DNA of 64,000 nucleotides from Aphanomyces cochlioides (lineage: Eukaryota; Oomycota; Saprolegniomycetes; Saprolegniales; Verrucalvaceae). Position 1 is the stretch's first letter; each line of letters opens with the position of its first letter. Under the pieces are notes generated by a model that was given only the letters and a program-made list of their open reading frames with translations, was not told where the DNA came from and did not search any database. Location: assembly GCA_019828595.1 (NCBI GenBank), contig JAHQRK010000016.1, positions 744,001 through 808,000 on the forward strand, given 5' to 3'. Of the stretch, positions 22,027-31,211 are shown piece by piece. The translations under genes were made by a program, and so were the position numbers.

Positions 22027-22918
22027 GTCAAAGAAACTGTAGAGGATCCGATGTACGTAGATGAGACCGCGGCGCCAATGCCGTTGACGTCAATGTTGCT
22101 CCACCCGCCTCTCTACTTTTCGTCGTGAAACTGGCGTAACAGACTCCAAATATAGACAACCGTCGTCCGAGAGTAACTGATCCCGTTTTTTTCAAATGCA
22201 ATGGCAATCAACTCGTTTAGGCTCACCCTTCTGTCGATTTGTGTTGGCATGGAGTCGTGGGGCTCATGCAATTGGGCTCATACTCTTACCGCCACTTTCG
22301 AAGGGGCTAAGTGAACTACTTGAGATTGTTTCCACGGAGAGTAGAGTCACTGTGTTCTTGGGGGAATCCTATTCACTTCGAGGAGAATGGAACAGTCGAC
22401 TCAAAATAAATATCCTGTCATGATCTTGTGGCGGCGGGGGGGGAGAGCAGAGTGTCATTACCAACAGAGCCCCACTCAGCTCTTCCTATGATGGCCATGC
22501 AGTCGAAATGTCCAAGACTTTATCTCTATCTCTTCTCGCCTATGAGAGCACAAAATGACTATTAAGTCATGCCGTCGTGCTAAACTACGAAGTGCACAAG
22601 TATGGAATTTAGCCCCACGCTGTTTCTCTCGGTTCAAGCTCAGACATATATGGTTTCTGCATCGGTTTGTCTTTCTCCGCGATCCAACGCGCAAGCTCAA
22701 TCGCCACCCGTTTAGCTACACGTCGAGCTGGATCGACTTTTGAAGCTTACTGCTTGGTGCTAACTACCATGACTTGACTGGATTCAATTGACTCAGTTGG
22801 GCTGAATTGCCAGGAACAACAATGCAGATAAAGCACTAGGCCACGATACGAGGCGCTGCTGCAATTGATCAAGAATGACGTGGCAAAAGCCTGTGCAAGC
22901 TCGACCATGATATGGTCC
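22027..22918. other. Intergenic region between divergent genes
   Basis: No supported gene. It should contain promoters of the voltage-sensor PDE (leftward) and of the zinc-finger gene (rightward). A G-rich run lies at about 22433-22443. Confidence 0.45.
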
Positions 22919-22945
22919 TCCGGATAATGATGGTAGTTATCCGGT
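22919..22945. promoter_or_regulatory. Inverted pair of CCGGATAA sites upstream of the PHD gene
   Basis: CCGGATAA and TTATCCGG face each other about 45-70 bp before the ATG at 22989. The same TTATCCGG core recurs upstream of CSE1 and of the purine gene. It may be a promoter element or a scar of a TIR element family (compare 25553-25922). Confidence 0.4.
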
Positions 22946-22988
22946 TAACCCGACCGTCCATGGCACAGTTCACCAGAGCAAACACTTG

Positions 22989-24972
22989 ATGGGGTTCCGC
23001 GGAATCTTCCTCCGTCGATCGCAGGGAGAAGGCGAAGTGACCGCCAAGTTCCACATCGTCTGTGCTCAAGCAGAGCTTTGCCTTCTAATTGAGCGAGAAA
23101 CCGCATCGGAAATCGATCCTTCTGGCGTCGTGGATGCCAAAGTCCTCCTCAAGAATGCAACGAACGGCGACCTTCTCAGTGTCACGCGCATGACAGACGT
23201 GACGCTAGAAGTCGGCGCCATGTTTTGGATAGCGGATACGACCGTACATTGTTTTCAGTTTACGTCAGACAATAGCTATGCCCAAGTCCAGCGAGCTGTT
23301 CAGTCGTTGCGCCACACGGAGGAATTGGCCCTCATGCGAAGCGCCTTGTCTTTCCATCGACTCGACGACGAAGCCAAGACTAAAACGTCCATGTGGAAAC
23401 ATTACACGGCGTGCACTAAACTAGACAGATCGGGTGCTGCTGTACGCATACCACCGGGGATTTCGCAGTCTGAAGCGTTGTTCTGCTTGTAGGAGTTGTT
23501 GGAACCTGCCGACGTTCCAAAGAAAGTACAACCCGTGCCCAAGAAGAAAAACAAAGTCAAGGCCGACGAAACCAGCGAGCTCCCTCCGCCTCCGTTGAAA
23601 AAGCAAAAAGAAGTGAAAGAACCCGAGACAGATGCCGCGGGTGCCATTGCTTTCAATACACAATTGATGGTTGTCATTGACCCCAAGCAACCTTCGAGGT
23701 ACAATGCCTTCTTCTCCTTCCTTCTCGATGCTTAAGCTCACGTAGCGGTCCTGGCTGTCATATCTGTCTCCGACGGTGGGTCAGTCGTCTATCTTCTTAA
23801 ATTGACATGGTTTGTAGACAAGGAAAGCTCTTCACATGCCCAAATGGTGTTGTGGATCATGTCATCTGTGGGCGATGCTTGTTTCACCGGTTCAAACTCA
23901 ACACAGCTGACCTCTTTGAACGCGGAATCCGCTATAAATGTCGTCTCTGCACCAACGAATGTGCTTGCTCTCGATGTACTCAACCTCCCGCACCATCGTC
24001 GTCCCCTACAGCATTGGCAGCAGCGCCAAATCCAATCCCGAAAGCTTGTCTGCATTGTCGCAAAGGAGATGCTGCTATTTTACGACTCCATCCTCATCTC
24101 GACAAGGTACATTGCTCGCATCAAGTCGAGAACGTCATTAATGCTACAATCGTAGCGCTTTATCTGCACGACGTGCGCCAAGCCTCTCGACGCAACTGTC
24201 ATTCCCAACAATGCTTGCTTAGTCTGTGGCCAAGCCAAAGATGTATCAAACTGTAGCCAATGCTCCAAGAAGTGCTGCGCACCATGCAATCTAAAGCTAA
24301 ATCATGCTGGCTGTCCATTTTGCTCAACTCCTCCGTATGTTTCCACTTCTAGCTGCTTGAGGATTAATTCTTTGCTAGGACCGTGACATCGGCGGACCAG
24401 ATAAATCCCCAAGATTGGCATACGTACTTGGCCTCGTATGTTCAGTTTCTAATTCACCGAGAGACGCGCCGCAAGGCTCCCAAGCTCTCAGAGGACTCTT
24501 GCTTTTGCTGTAAAGATGGTGGCATGCTCATAGAATGCGATTACAAAGCGGACCCCAAAGCACCACGATGCCCCAAAGTTTATCATTTGGGTACAAGCTC
24601 CCATCATCTCTTCGCAGTTTCTTGACTTTGTTTAGATTGCCTTGGGTTTGAAGTGCCAGACGACGTCACGTGGCATTGTCCACGCCATGTCTGCGGCTTT
24701 TTAAAGTGCACTTCCAAGTCCAAGTTTGTCTGTCGTTATTGCGTCGCAGCGTATTGTGAGGTACAATTCGTCTTGCACTTCACTGTTCCCTGACCTTCCT
24801 GGCACAGCGCCACTTGCCGAAAGAAGCCAACAAATTATTTGCTGCGACGCAAGACACGCCGGCGACGACGTACATAATATGCTCGACGTGCAGCGAGCAA
24901 CTCCAAGAAGCCGAGACGCGTGGACTTCTCCCTCCCAACTTGTACAAGACGCCAATTAATCAAAAATACTAA
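22989..24972 (+). CDS. Multi-zinc-finger protein with NSD-type PHD-C5HCH module
   Basis: Eight exons (22989-23441, 23493-23698, 23746-23775, 23818-24106, 24156-24334, 24379-24590, 24636-24760, 24808-24972; introns 42-51 bp) join in frame to 552 residues. The N-terminal 150 residues are not recognised. A Lys/Pro-rich linker with KKKNKVK may hold a nuclear signal. Then come a Cys-rich block starting CHICLRRQGKLFTC and ending CACSRC (zf-4CXXC_R1-like), further CxxC pairs, and finally CFCCKDGGMLIECD..CPKVYHLDCLGF..WHCPRHVC..CRYCVAAYC. This last block is the PHD plus C5HCH arrangement of NSD methyltransferases, but no SET domain follows. Likely a nuclear chromatin reader. An alternative 3' end exists: a TACTAACGTTAG intron-end signature overlaps the stop, so another exon near 24973-25250 is possible. 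Confidence 0.78.
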
Positions 24973-25552
24973 CGTTAGCTTCTTTTTGATTATCACATTT
25001 TTGAATTGTCCTCACCCTTTATCAACACCAAGAAGTCAATGGTACTGGCCGACGCAGTGTGCTCGTTCCTGACGACACAGAACGTGCTAAAAAGGGATGC
25101 AACTCCAAGCAGAACCCGAAAAGGAACCAAAAGCAACGAGCGACGATCTGGAAGAGCTCTTGACCACGATATCTCGTCAAATTGTCGAGATCTTACAACT
25201 TTGGGTTTTTAGCCAATCAGAGAAGCCCATTTGTATTCAGCGGATTGAACAATTTTGAGAATAGAAGGATATGATTGGCTATAAATTTGTCAAGTTTGCA
25301 CACTATCAATTTCGCTATAACTGGTCTTGTGGACCATTGATATTCCGGAGCTACGTAGTCTATCTTGTGTAAGCATCCTCCTTAAGTTGCACCTTAACAT
25401 CGTCGGCATGACTTGATTTGGCAGGTTACCAAATGATCAACCTTTGGTCGACCTATAAAAGGTCTGTCAGCTCAGCTCCTATTTAAGTGTTTCTATTGGT
25501 AGAATATGACTTTCTATATGATGGCCTATAATAACAGAGTAAATTCGTCAAC
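24973..25552. other. Intergenic, AT-rich; possible 3' exon of preceding gene
   Basis: 25006-25212 is open in one frame and 25105-25255 in another (reading EKEPKATSDDLEELLTT), so a continuation of the zinc-finger gene cannot be excluded. The remainder shows nothing. Confidence 0.35.
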
Positions 25553-25922
25553 ACTATCCGGATAAAATTCGTTAACCTGAATGCACCAACGAGACTGCAG
25601 TCCCAACTCAACTTGAGCATCAGCATAATTGCCTCAACAGGTCTCCTCAGGGCGGCGGCACGGCCTTACGGTCAAACTGCCCCCTGGAAAAAATATTAAT
25701 ATCCCTTTTTGGTGCATGTTTGGGGCTCCTCCTCGCACCATCCACCCACAGAAAACTTTTCACTCGGCCTTCGCATTGCTCTGGTGAGTGCAATTTTTCT
25801 GGGTGAATATCTGACGTCGTCCGCGCACTATAGGGCTTTGTCAATGAAGTACTGTAGTGCATTGCTCGAGTATTATTGTACGGCGAAACACTGTTCGGGT
25901 TCACGAATTTTATCCGGATAGT
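25553..25922. repeat. MITE-like element with TATCCGGATAAAATTCG ends
   Basis: 25553-25581 and 25894-25922 are inverted repeats matching at 26 or so of 29 positions, beginning ACTATCCGGATAAAATTCG. The right end coincides within two bases with the point where the acyltransferase copies start to match (25921). No transposase and no clear target duplication. Confidence 0.6.
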
Positions 25923-27128
25923 CCTGACATTGATGGACTCCGAACACTGGCAGTCGTGCCTGTTGTGCTCTTCCATGCCTACCCTGAACTCTTTCCCGGT
26001 GGCTTCATAGGCGTCGACATCTTCTTCGTCATCTCGGGATATCTCATCTCTGGCATCCTTCTCAAGGAACACGCCGCCGACCAATTCTCCTACTACAACT
26101 TCTACAGCCGCCGTATTCGACGTATCTTTCCCATCCTCCTCGTTGTCTTGTCCACGACACTCTGGATGGGATGCTTGTACTTCCTCGCGTCGAAACTCAA
26201 GGCGTTGGCCGCCACCATGCTGGCTGGATCGCTCTTTTGTGCCAATTTACAAGTGCTCTCGTTGGAGAAGGGATACTTTGACGACGACATCAAGACGAAT
26301 CCGTTGTTGCATTTGTGGTCGTTGGGAGTGGAAGAGCAGTTCTACATCATTTGGCCCTTCTTCGTGTCGCTCGTGGCTCGACTGACATCAATTCGAAGAG
26401 CTGTGGTGTACCAAGTGGTCTTTATGGGATTGAGTTTCGTGATGAATGTGGCAATGTTGGGATTCCATGGGACGAACAAGTTTTCGTTTTACTTTCCACT
26501 GTGTCGGTTTTGGCAAATGTCCATCGGTGGTCTCGTGGCTTTCCTCCACTCGCATGACGCTCTGAAGCAACTGGGGACATCCAAGTTGATGTCCATCTCT
26601 GGTTTGATTTGTATCGTGATAGGTTTCATACTGATCGACGAGTTACGAGCTTTTCCAGGGTATTGGGCGTTATTTCCAACGTGTGGAGCTGCTCTTCTGA
26701 TCGCAGCAGGACCCGAAGCACCGTTCAATTACAACATTTTGAGCTCGCAAGTCATGGTGTATGTTGGAAAAATCAGCTACGCGCTCTACTTGTGGCACTG
26801 GCCATTGCTCGTGTTTGCCAAGGCTCGCTTTCCGAACGACGCCTTCCGTCCATTCTACATGCAGCCATACGTGATGATATTGGTGGCTGTGGCGTTGAGC
26901 ATCAACTTTTCAGGATTTGAGAACCGCGTTCGCCGTATCAAATCGAAGTGGGTTGTAGTGATCTTGTTGGTGATCATGGCTGGAGTGTCCGTGTTGTCTT
27001 TGGCCGTGTACAAGTTTCCCAAATCGTTTTCGTTGACTGAATTATCATTCCAAGACGTGGTCCCGCCGACTGACATCGAGTTGGAAGTTGTCCCTGAAGT
27101 GTCCGAAGTGGCAACAAACGCGTCCAAC
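25921..27128 (+). repeat. Left arm of 1,208-bp inverted duplication
   Basis: Reverse complement of 29210-30417; paired coordinates add to 56338 throughout, so there is no length difference. Translations in several frames agree exactly, so the identity looks complete. The two arms cover the acyltransferase membrane domain only. Confidence 0.93.
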
Positions 27129-27950
27129 AAGTTGCCAAAATCGTTTTTGATGACAGAGTTGTCAGCTCAAGACGTGGCACCACCCAAAGACTTTGAAACC
27201 CAAATCATGCATGCCCTTGTGGCGCTAGTTCAAAGTGCATTAAACGCCTCTGCAACCATGAATTCCGATAACATCTCAAGCGTCGTCAAGGTCACCAGTC
27301 GGATCTCGACTTCCCAAACTGTGCAAGTATCTCAAGATGGAGGCACTTTGGCCCAACCAAACCCAAGCCGTGAACGGTTTGTCAAACAGGTCACATTTCG
27401 ACAAGCTGTGGCGGCGTGGAAGGATATGGATGACGCGTGGTTTGTGAATCTCATCGCCCTGGACGAAAAGTCTGTCTACGGCTACCACAAACACGCTCAA
27501 ATACTCAATCCAGACCATGAAGCCACAGACGGCCTTGTCGTTGTCCTTGGCGACTCCCATGCCGACATGCTCAAACCGCGGTTTGTCAAACTGTACCGCA
27601 AAGCCCAGAAAGGGAATGCTTCGTTCCCCACCATGGTGTTCAAAACGGACTATGGTCCACCGACGCTGTCCTGCAGGACTGACACCCAAAAAGATTTCGA
27701 CATGGTACTTCGAACAACAAACGAAAAAAACACACTTGGCTTTTCGATTCAATCGAGGCAGCAACTCGTGACGCGAACGCCACACTGATCGATTTCTCGG
27801 ACAATTTGTGCTGGCAAGACAAGTGTGCCGTCGTCAACGGCAATGGTGAACCAATTTACGCAGACTCGAACCACTTTCGGGCCTTTGCGTCACTAAATTA
27901 CCTCAGTGTGCTCGACCAAATCCCCCCAGCAGGGTTAAGGCACCACAGAA
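25921..27950 (+). pseudogene. Acyltransferase-3/SGNH gene, broken copy
   Basis: Related to the intact gene at 28232-30550. The N-terminal part equivalent to its first 40 or so residues is missing; the frame is formally open from a GTG at 25857, but those residues are unrelated. From PDIDGLRTL onward the acyltransferase-3 membrane domain is intact and identical to the other copy through residue-equivalent NASN. The C-terminal SGNH region then diverges and, after DFDMVLR (about 27711), lacks about 105 codons and resumes in another frame (LFDSIEAATRDANATLIDF..) to about 27950. The loss removes part of the SGNH fold, and the ORF stops at 27788. It probably cannot make a working enzyme, although the membrane domain could be expressed. 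Confidence 0.85.
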
Positions 27951-28029
27951 TTTGAAATGTTGCGATGAAACCAAGCACAACTTTTCAAACACTGGTTTCC
28001 CTCGATGGACTCGAGGCAACTACGCTACC

Positions 28030-28150
28030 ACCCAACTCCACAAGTCTACTAAATCCAGCCATGAACTCATATCGTCCTAACATTGACGGAGTCTCCATAC
28101 TCTAGCTGTTTTGCCTGTCAAGTTCTTCCACGCTGAGGTCGATGATTTCC
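28030..28150 (+). pseudogene. Relic of a third acyltransferase N-terminus
   Basis: The bases read AAATCCAGCCATGAACTC then TATCGTCCTAACATTGACGG, matching the start region of the intact gene (..KPSHEMQYRPDIDGL). With one frameshift they continue to LAVLPVKFFHAE, compared with LAVVPVVLFHAY in the intact gene. Similarity stops after about 110 bp. It lies between the two convergent copies. Confidence 0.65.
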
Positions 28151-28231
28151 TCTGTCACCATCTCGTCAATCGCTGTATGGATCTAGTAAAAGGAACTCTA
28201 ATCATGGTATATGTACTTCCATGTGAACATT

Positions 28232-30550
28232 TTAAACTTGATGTATCAGCCCTGCGGGAGGGATTTGATCGAGGACATTGAGATAAGTTCGAGACGTGAA
28301 CGCTCGAAAGTGGTTGTTGTCCGAGTAGACAGGTTCCCCGTTGCCGTTGACGACTGCGCATTTGTCTTGCCAGCACAAATTGTCCGAGAAATCGATCAGA
28401 GTCGCGTTGGCCTCACGAGTCGCAGACTCGATCACATCAAAAAGCCACGCATGTTCTTTGCGATAAGCAGACAAACTCAGCGGCTCATGGACGTGCTTGA
28501 CTTGGTTGTTTTCCATCCATGACCAAAAGTAGAAGAACCAACTCTCGACGTGAAGCTGGGCGACAAATACACGAATCCCTGCCGCCGTTAACGTCTTGAC
28601 TTGGTCCTTCCACCGTCGAAGGAGTTCCTCGGCATCTCTAGGGCTCTGCTTCTCGCATATTTTATCGTTATCAAAACAGCATGGAGGATCGTCGTGCAGT
28701 GGATCTGTAGGTTTTCCATCAGGACGAAGGTATTGACTCCAGTGGACGCTGTAAAACACAGCTTGGGGTTTCACTCGGAGAATCATGTCGAAATCTTTTT
28801 TTGTGTCTTCTCTGCACGTCAGCGTCGGTCGGCCGTATAAAGTTTTGAACACCATGGTGGGGAACGAAGCATTCTCCTTCTGGGCTTTTTGGTAAAGCTT
28901 GACAAACCGAGGTTTGAGCATGTCGGCATGGGAATCGCCGAGCACAACGATCAGGCCATCCGTGGTTTCGTGATTTGGATTGAGGATTTGAGCGTGGTAT
29001 TGATAGCCATAGGGAGACTTTTCATCCAGGGCGGTGAGATTTGCTGACCATGCATCGTGCATGTCGCTGCCCCCCGCCACAGCTTGCTCAAATGTTACTT
29101 GCTTCACAAACTTTTCCCGACTAGGGTTTGGTTGACTCAACTTCGATCGATCTGTTAAAGTTGGTGTAGACGATGCTATGCTTGGGAAGGTGGCATTGGT
29201 ACTGACAAAGTTGGACGCGTTTGTTGCCACTTCGGACACTTCAGGGACAACTTCCAACTCGATGTCAGTCGGCGGGACCACGTCTTGGAATGATAATTCA
29301 GTCAACGAAAACGATTTGGGAAACTTGTACACGGCCAAAGACAACACGGACACTCCAGCCATGATCACCAACAAGATCACTACAACCCACTTCGATTTGA
29401 TACGGCGAACGCGGTTCTCAAATCCTGAAAAGTTGATGCTCAACGCCACAGCCACCAATATCATCACGTATGGCTGCATGTAGAATGGACGGAAGGCGTC
29501 GTTCGGAAAGCGAGCCTTGGCAAACACGAGCAATGGCCAGTGCCACAAGTAGAGCGCGTAGCTGATTTTTCCAACATACACCATGACTTGCGAGCTCAAA
29601 ATGTTGTAATTGAACGGTGCTTCGGGTCCTGCTGCGATCAGAAGAGCAGCTCCACACGTTGGAAATAACGCCCAATACCCTGGAAAAGCTCGTAACTCGT
29701 CGATCAGTATGAAACCTATCACGATACAAATCAAACCAGAGATGGACATCAACTTGGATGTCCCCAGTTGCTTCAGAGCGTCATGCGAGTGGAGGAAAGC
29801 CACGAGACCACCGATGGACATTTGCCAAAACCGACACAGTGGAAAGTAAAACGAAAACTTGTTCGTCCCATGGAATCCCAACATTGCCACATTCATCACG
29901 AAACTCAATCCCATAAAGACCACTTGGTACACCACAGCTCTTCGAATTGATGTCAGTCGAGCCACGAGCGACACGAAGAAGGGCCAAATGATGTAGAACT
30001 GCTCTTCCACTCCCAACGACCACAAATGCAACAACGGATTCGTCTTGATGTCGTCGTCAAAGTATCCCTTCTCCAACGAGAGCACTTGTAAATTGGCACA
30101 AAAGAGCGATCCAGCCAGCATGGTGGCGGCCAACGCCTTGAGTTTCGACGCGAGGAAGTACAAGCATCCCATCCAGAGTGTCGTGGACAAGACAACGAGG
30201 AGGATGGGAAAGATACGTCGAATACGGCGGCTGTAGAAGTTGTAGTAGGAGAATTGGTCGGCGGCGTGTTCCTTGAGAAGGATGCCAGAGATGAGATATC
30301 CCGAGATGACGAAGAAGATGTCGACGCCTATGAAGCCACCGGGAAAGAGTTCAGGGTAGGCATGGAAGAGCACAACAGGCACGACTGCCAGTGTTCGGAG
30401 TCCATCAATGTCAGGACGATATTGCATTTCATGGCTGGGCTTCGCAGGCTGGAGTTGTAGCTCTACTACTTGAGGAGATTTGGTCGGCAAGAGCTCTTGG
30501 TCGTGGGCCGTTGGTGTCGGTTGGATCGGCGGCTCTGCTTCTGGTGGCAT
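28232..30550 (-). CDS. Acyltransferase-3 / SGNH-hydrolase fusion protein (OafA-like)
   Basis: A 772-residue single-exon frame. After a Pro-rich 40-residue start, YRPDIDGLRTLAVVPVVLFH and FIGVDIFFVISGYLIS mark the acyltransferase-3 fold, about ten membrane helices, to about residue 410. This is the O-acyltransferase type used for acetylation of cell-surface sugars. A linker leads to an SGNH-type domain with GDSHADMLKPRF and a C-terminal DNNHFRAF that could supply the Asp-His pair. In bacterial OafA relatives the membrane part passes acyl groups to an extracytoplasmic SGNH domain that acylates polysaccharide. Here a cell-wall or glycan substrate is inferred. It faces tail-to-tail the broken copy at 25921. 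The bacterial-like architecture and intronless frame would fit an old horizontal transfer, unproven. Confidence 0.88.
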   Translation of the reverse strand: MPPEAEPPIQPTPTAHDQELLPTKSPQVVELQLQPAKPSHEMQYRPDIDGLRTLAVVPVVLFHAYPELFPGGFIGVDIFFVISGYLISGILLKEHAADQFSYYNFYSRRIRRIFPILLVVLSTTLWMGCLYFLASKLKALAATMLAGSLFCANLQVLSLEKGYFDDDIKTNPLLHLWSLGVEEQFYIIWPFFVSLVARLTSIRRAVVYQVVFMGLSFVMNVAMLGFHGTNKFSFYFPLCRFWQMSIGGLVAFLHSHDALKQLGTSKLMSISGLICIVIGFILIDELRAFPGYWALFPTCGAALLIAAGPEAPFNYNILSSQVMVYVGKISYALYLWHWPLLVFAKARFPNDAFRPFYMQPYVMILVAVALSINFSGFENRVRRIKSKWVVVILLVIMAGVSVLSLAVYKFPKSFSLTELSFQDVVPPTDIELEVVPEVSEVATNASNFVSTNATFPSIASSTPTLTDRSKLSQPNPSREKFVKQVTFEQAVAGGSDMHDAWSANLTALDEKSPYGYQYHAQILNPNHETTDGLIVVLGDSHADMLKPRFVKLYQKAQKENASFPTMVFKTLYGRPTLTCREDTKKDFDMILRVKPQAVFYSVHWSQYLRPDGKPTDPLHDDPPCCFDNDKICEKQSPRDAEELLRRWKDQVKTLTAAGIRVFVAQLHVESWFFYFWSWMENNQVKHVHEPLSLSAYRKEHAWLFDVIESATREANATLIDFSDNLCWQDKCAVVNGNGEPVYSDNNHFRAFTSRTYLNVLDQIPPAGLIHQV
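29210..30417 (-). repeat. Right arm of 1,208-bp inverted duplication
   Basis: Partner of 25921-27128. Confidence 0.93.
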
Positions 30551-31211
30551 ATGCTCCTATTTTGAAATGGACGGAACTCTTCTGCTTGTTTCACGAAAAT
30601 GCACCAGCTTCTTGTGTGTGATTTTGGGAGATTTGAATCTCATCGGACGATTCTATAGGCAACGTGATCTCAGTCCAGAAGACCACGCTCAAAGTCCTCG
30701 CCAAGATGCTGCCGTCTGACGTACAATCACTGAAATATGTCATTGATTGTCAAAATGCTCAAGCTGGCTGAAAATTCTCAATGGACGACTGAGCTAGCCA
30801 ACGTGTGGCTGTGGACACAGATAGTGATTACTCACTTTTGGCGACACCTCTGCCGATCTTTATGGTGAGATAATCCTTCACGATGACAAGGCAGCCGAGA
30901 TATCAGCCGGAGTAGGCATTGATGGAATACAGTGAAATTTCCAGTGTCTCATCCTTCAAAATCGCTGTCGCGCGATCGCTTTGTAATTTCGCTGGGACGA
31001 AACCAAGAGACTAACTCTTGGTCATTGATGAAGCAGGGAAAGATCGGAGGCATGTTGTGGAGTTCTCAATGAGCGCTCAAAGCCGAAAGAAACTTTGGAA
31101 GCAAAGCTTGAATTTACATAACGCCACAGTGCCATGAATCGCACACAAGGGGTTCGTAGTCTAAGTGTCGACAACTCGGGCAAATCCACTCGAGACGAAA
31201 GGAAAGCTAGC
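30551..31211. other. Intergenic region
   Basis: Upstream of the acyltransferase gene (leftward) and downstream of the SAPS gene. No supported gene. Confidence 0.45.
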
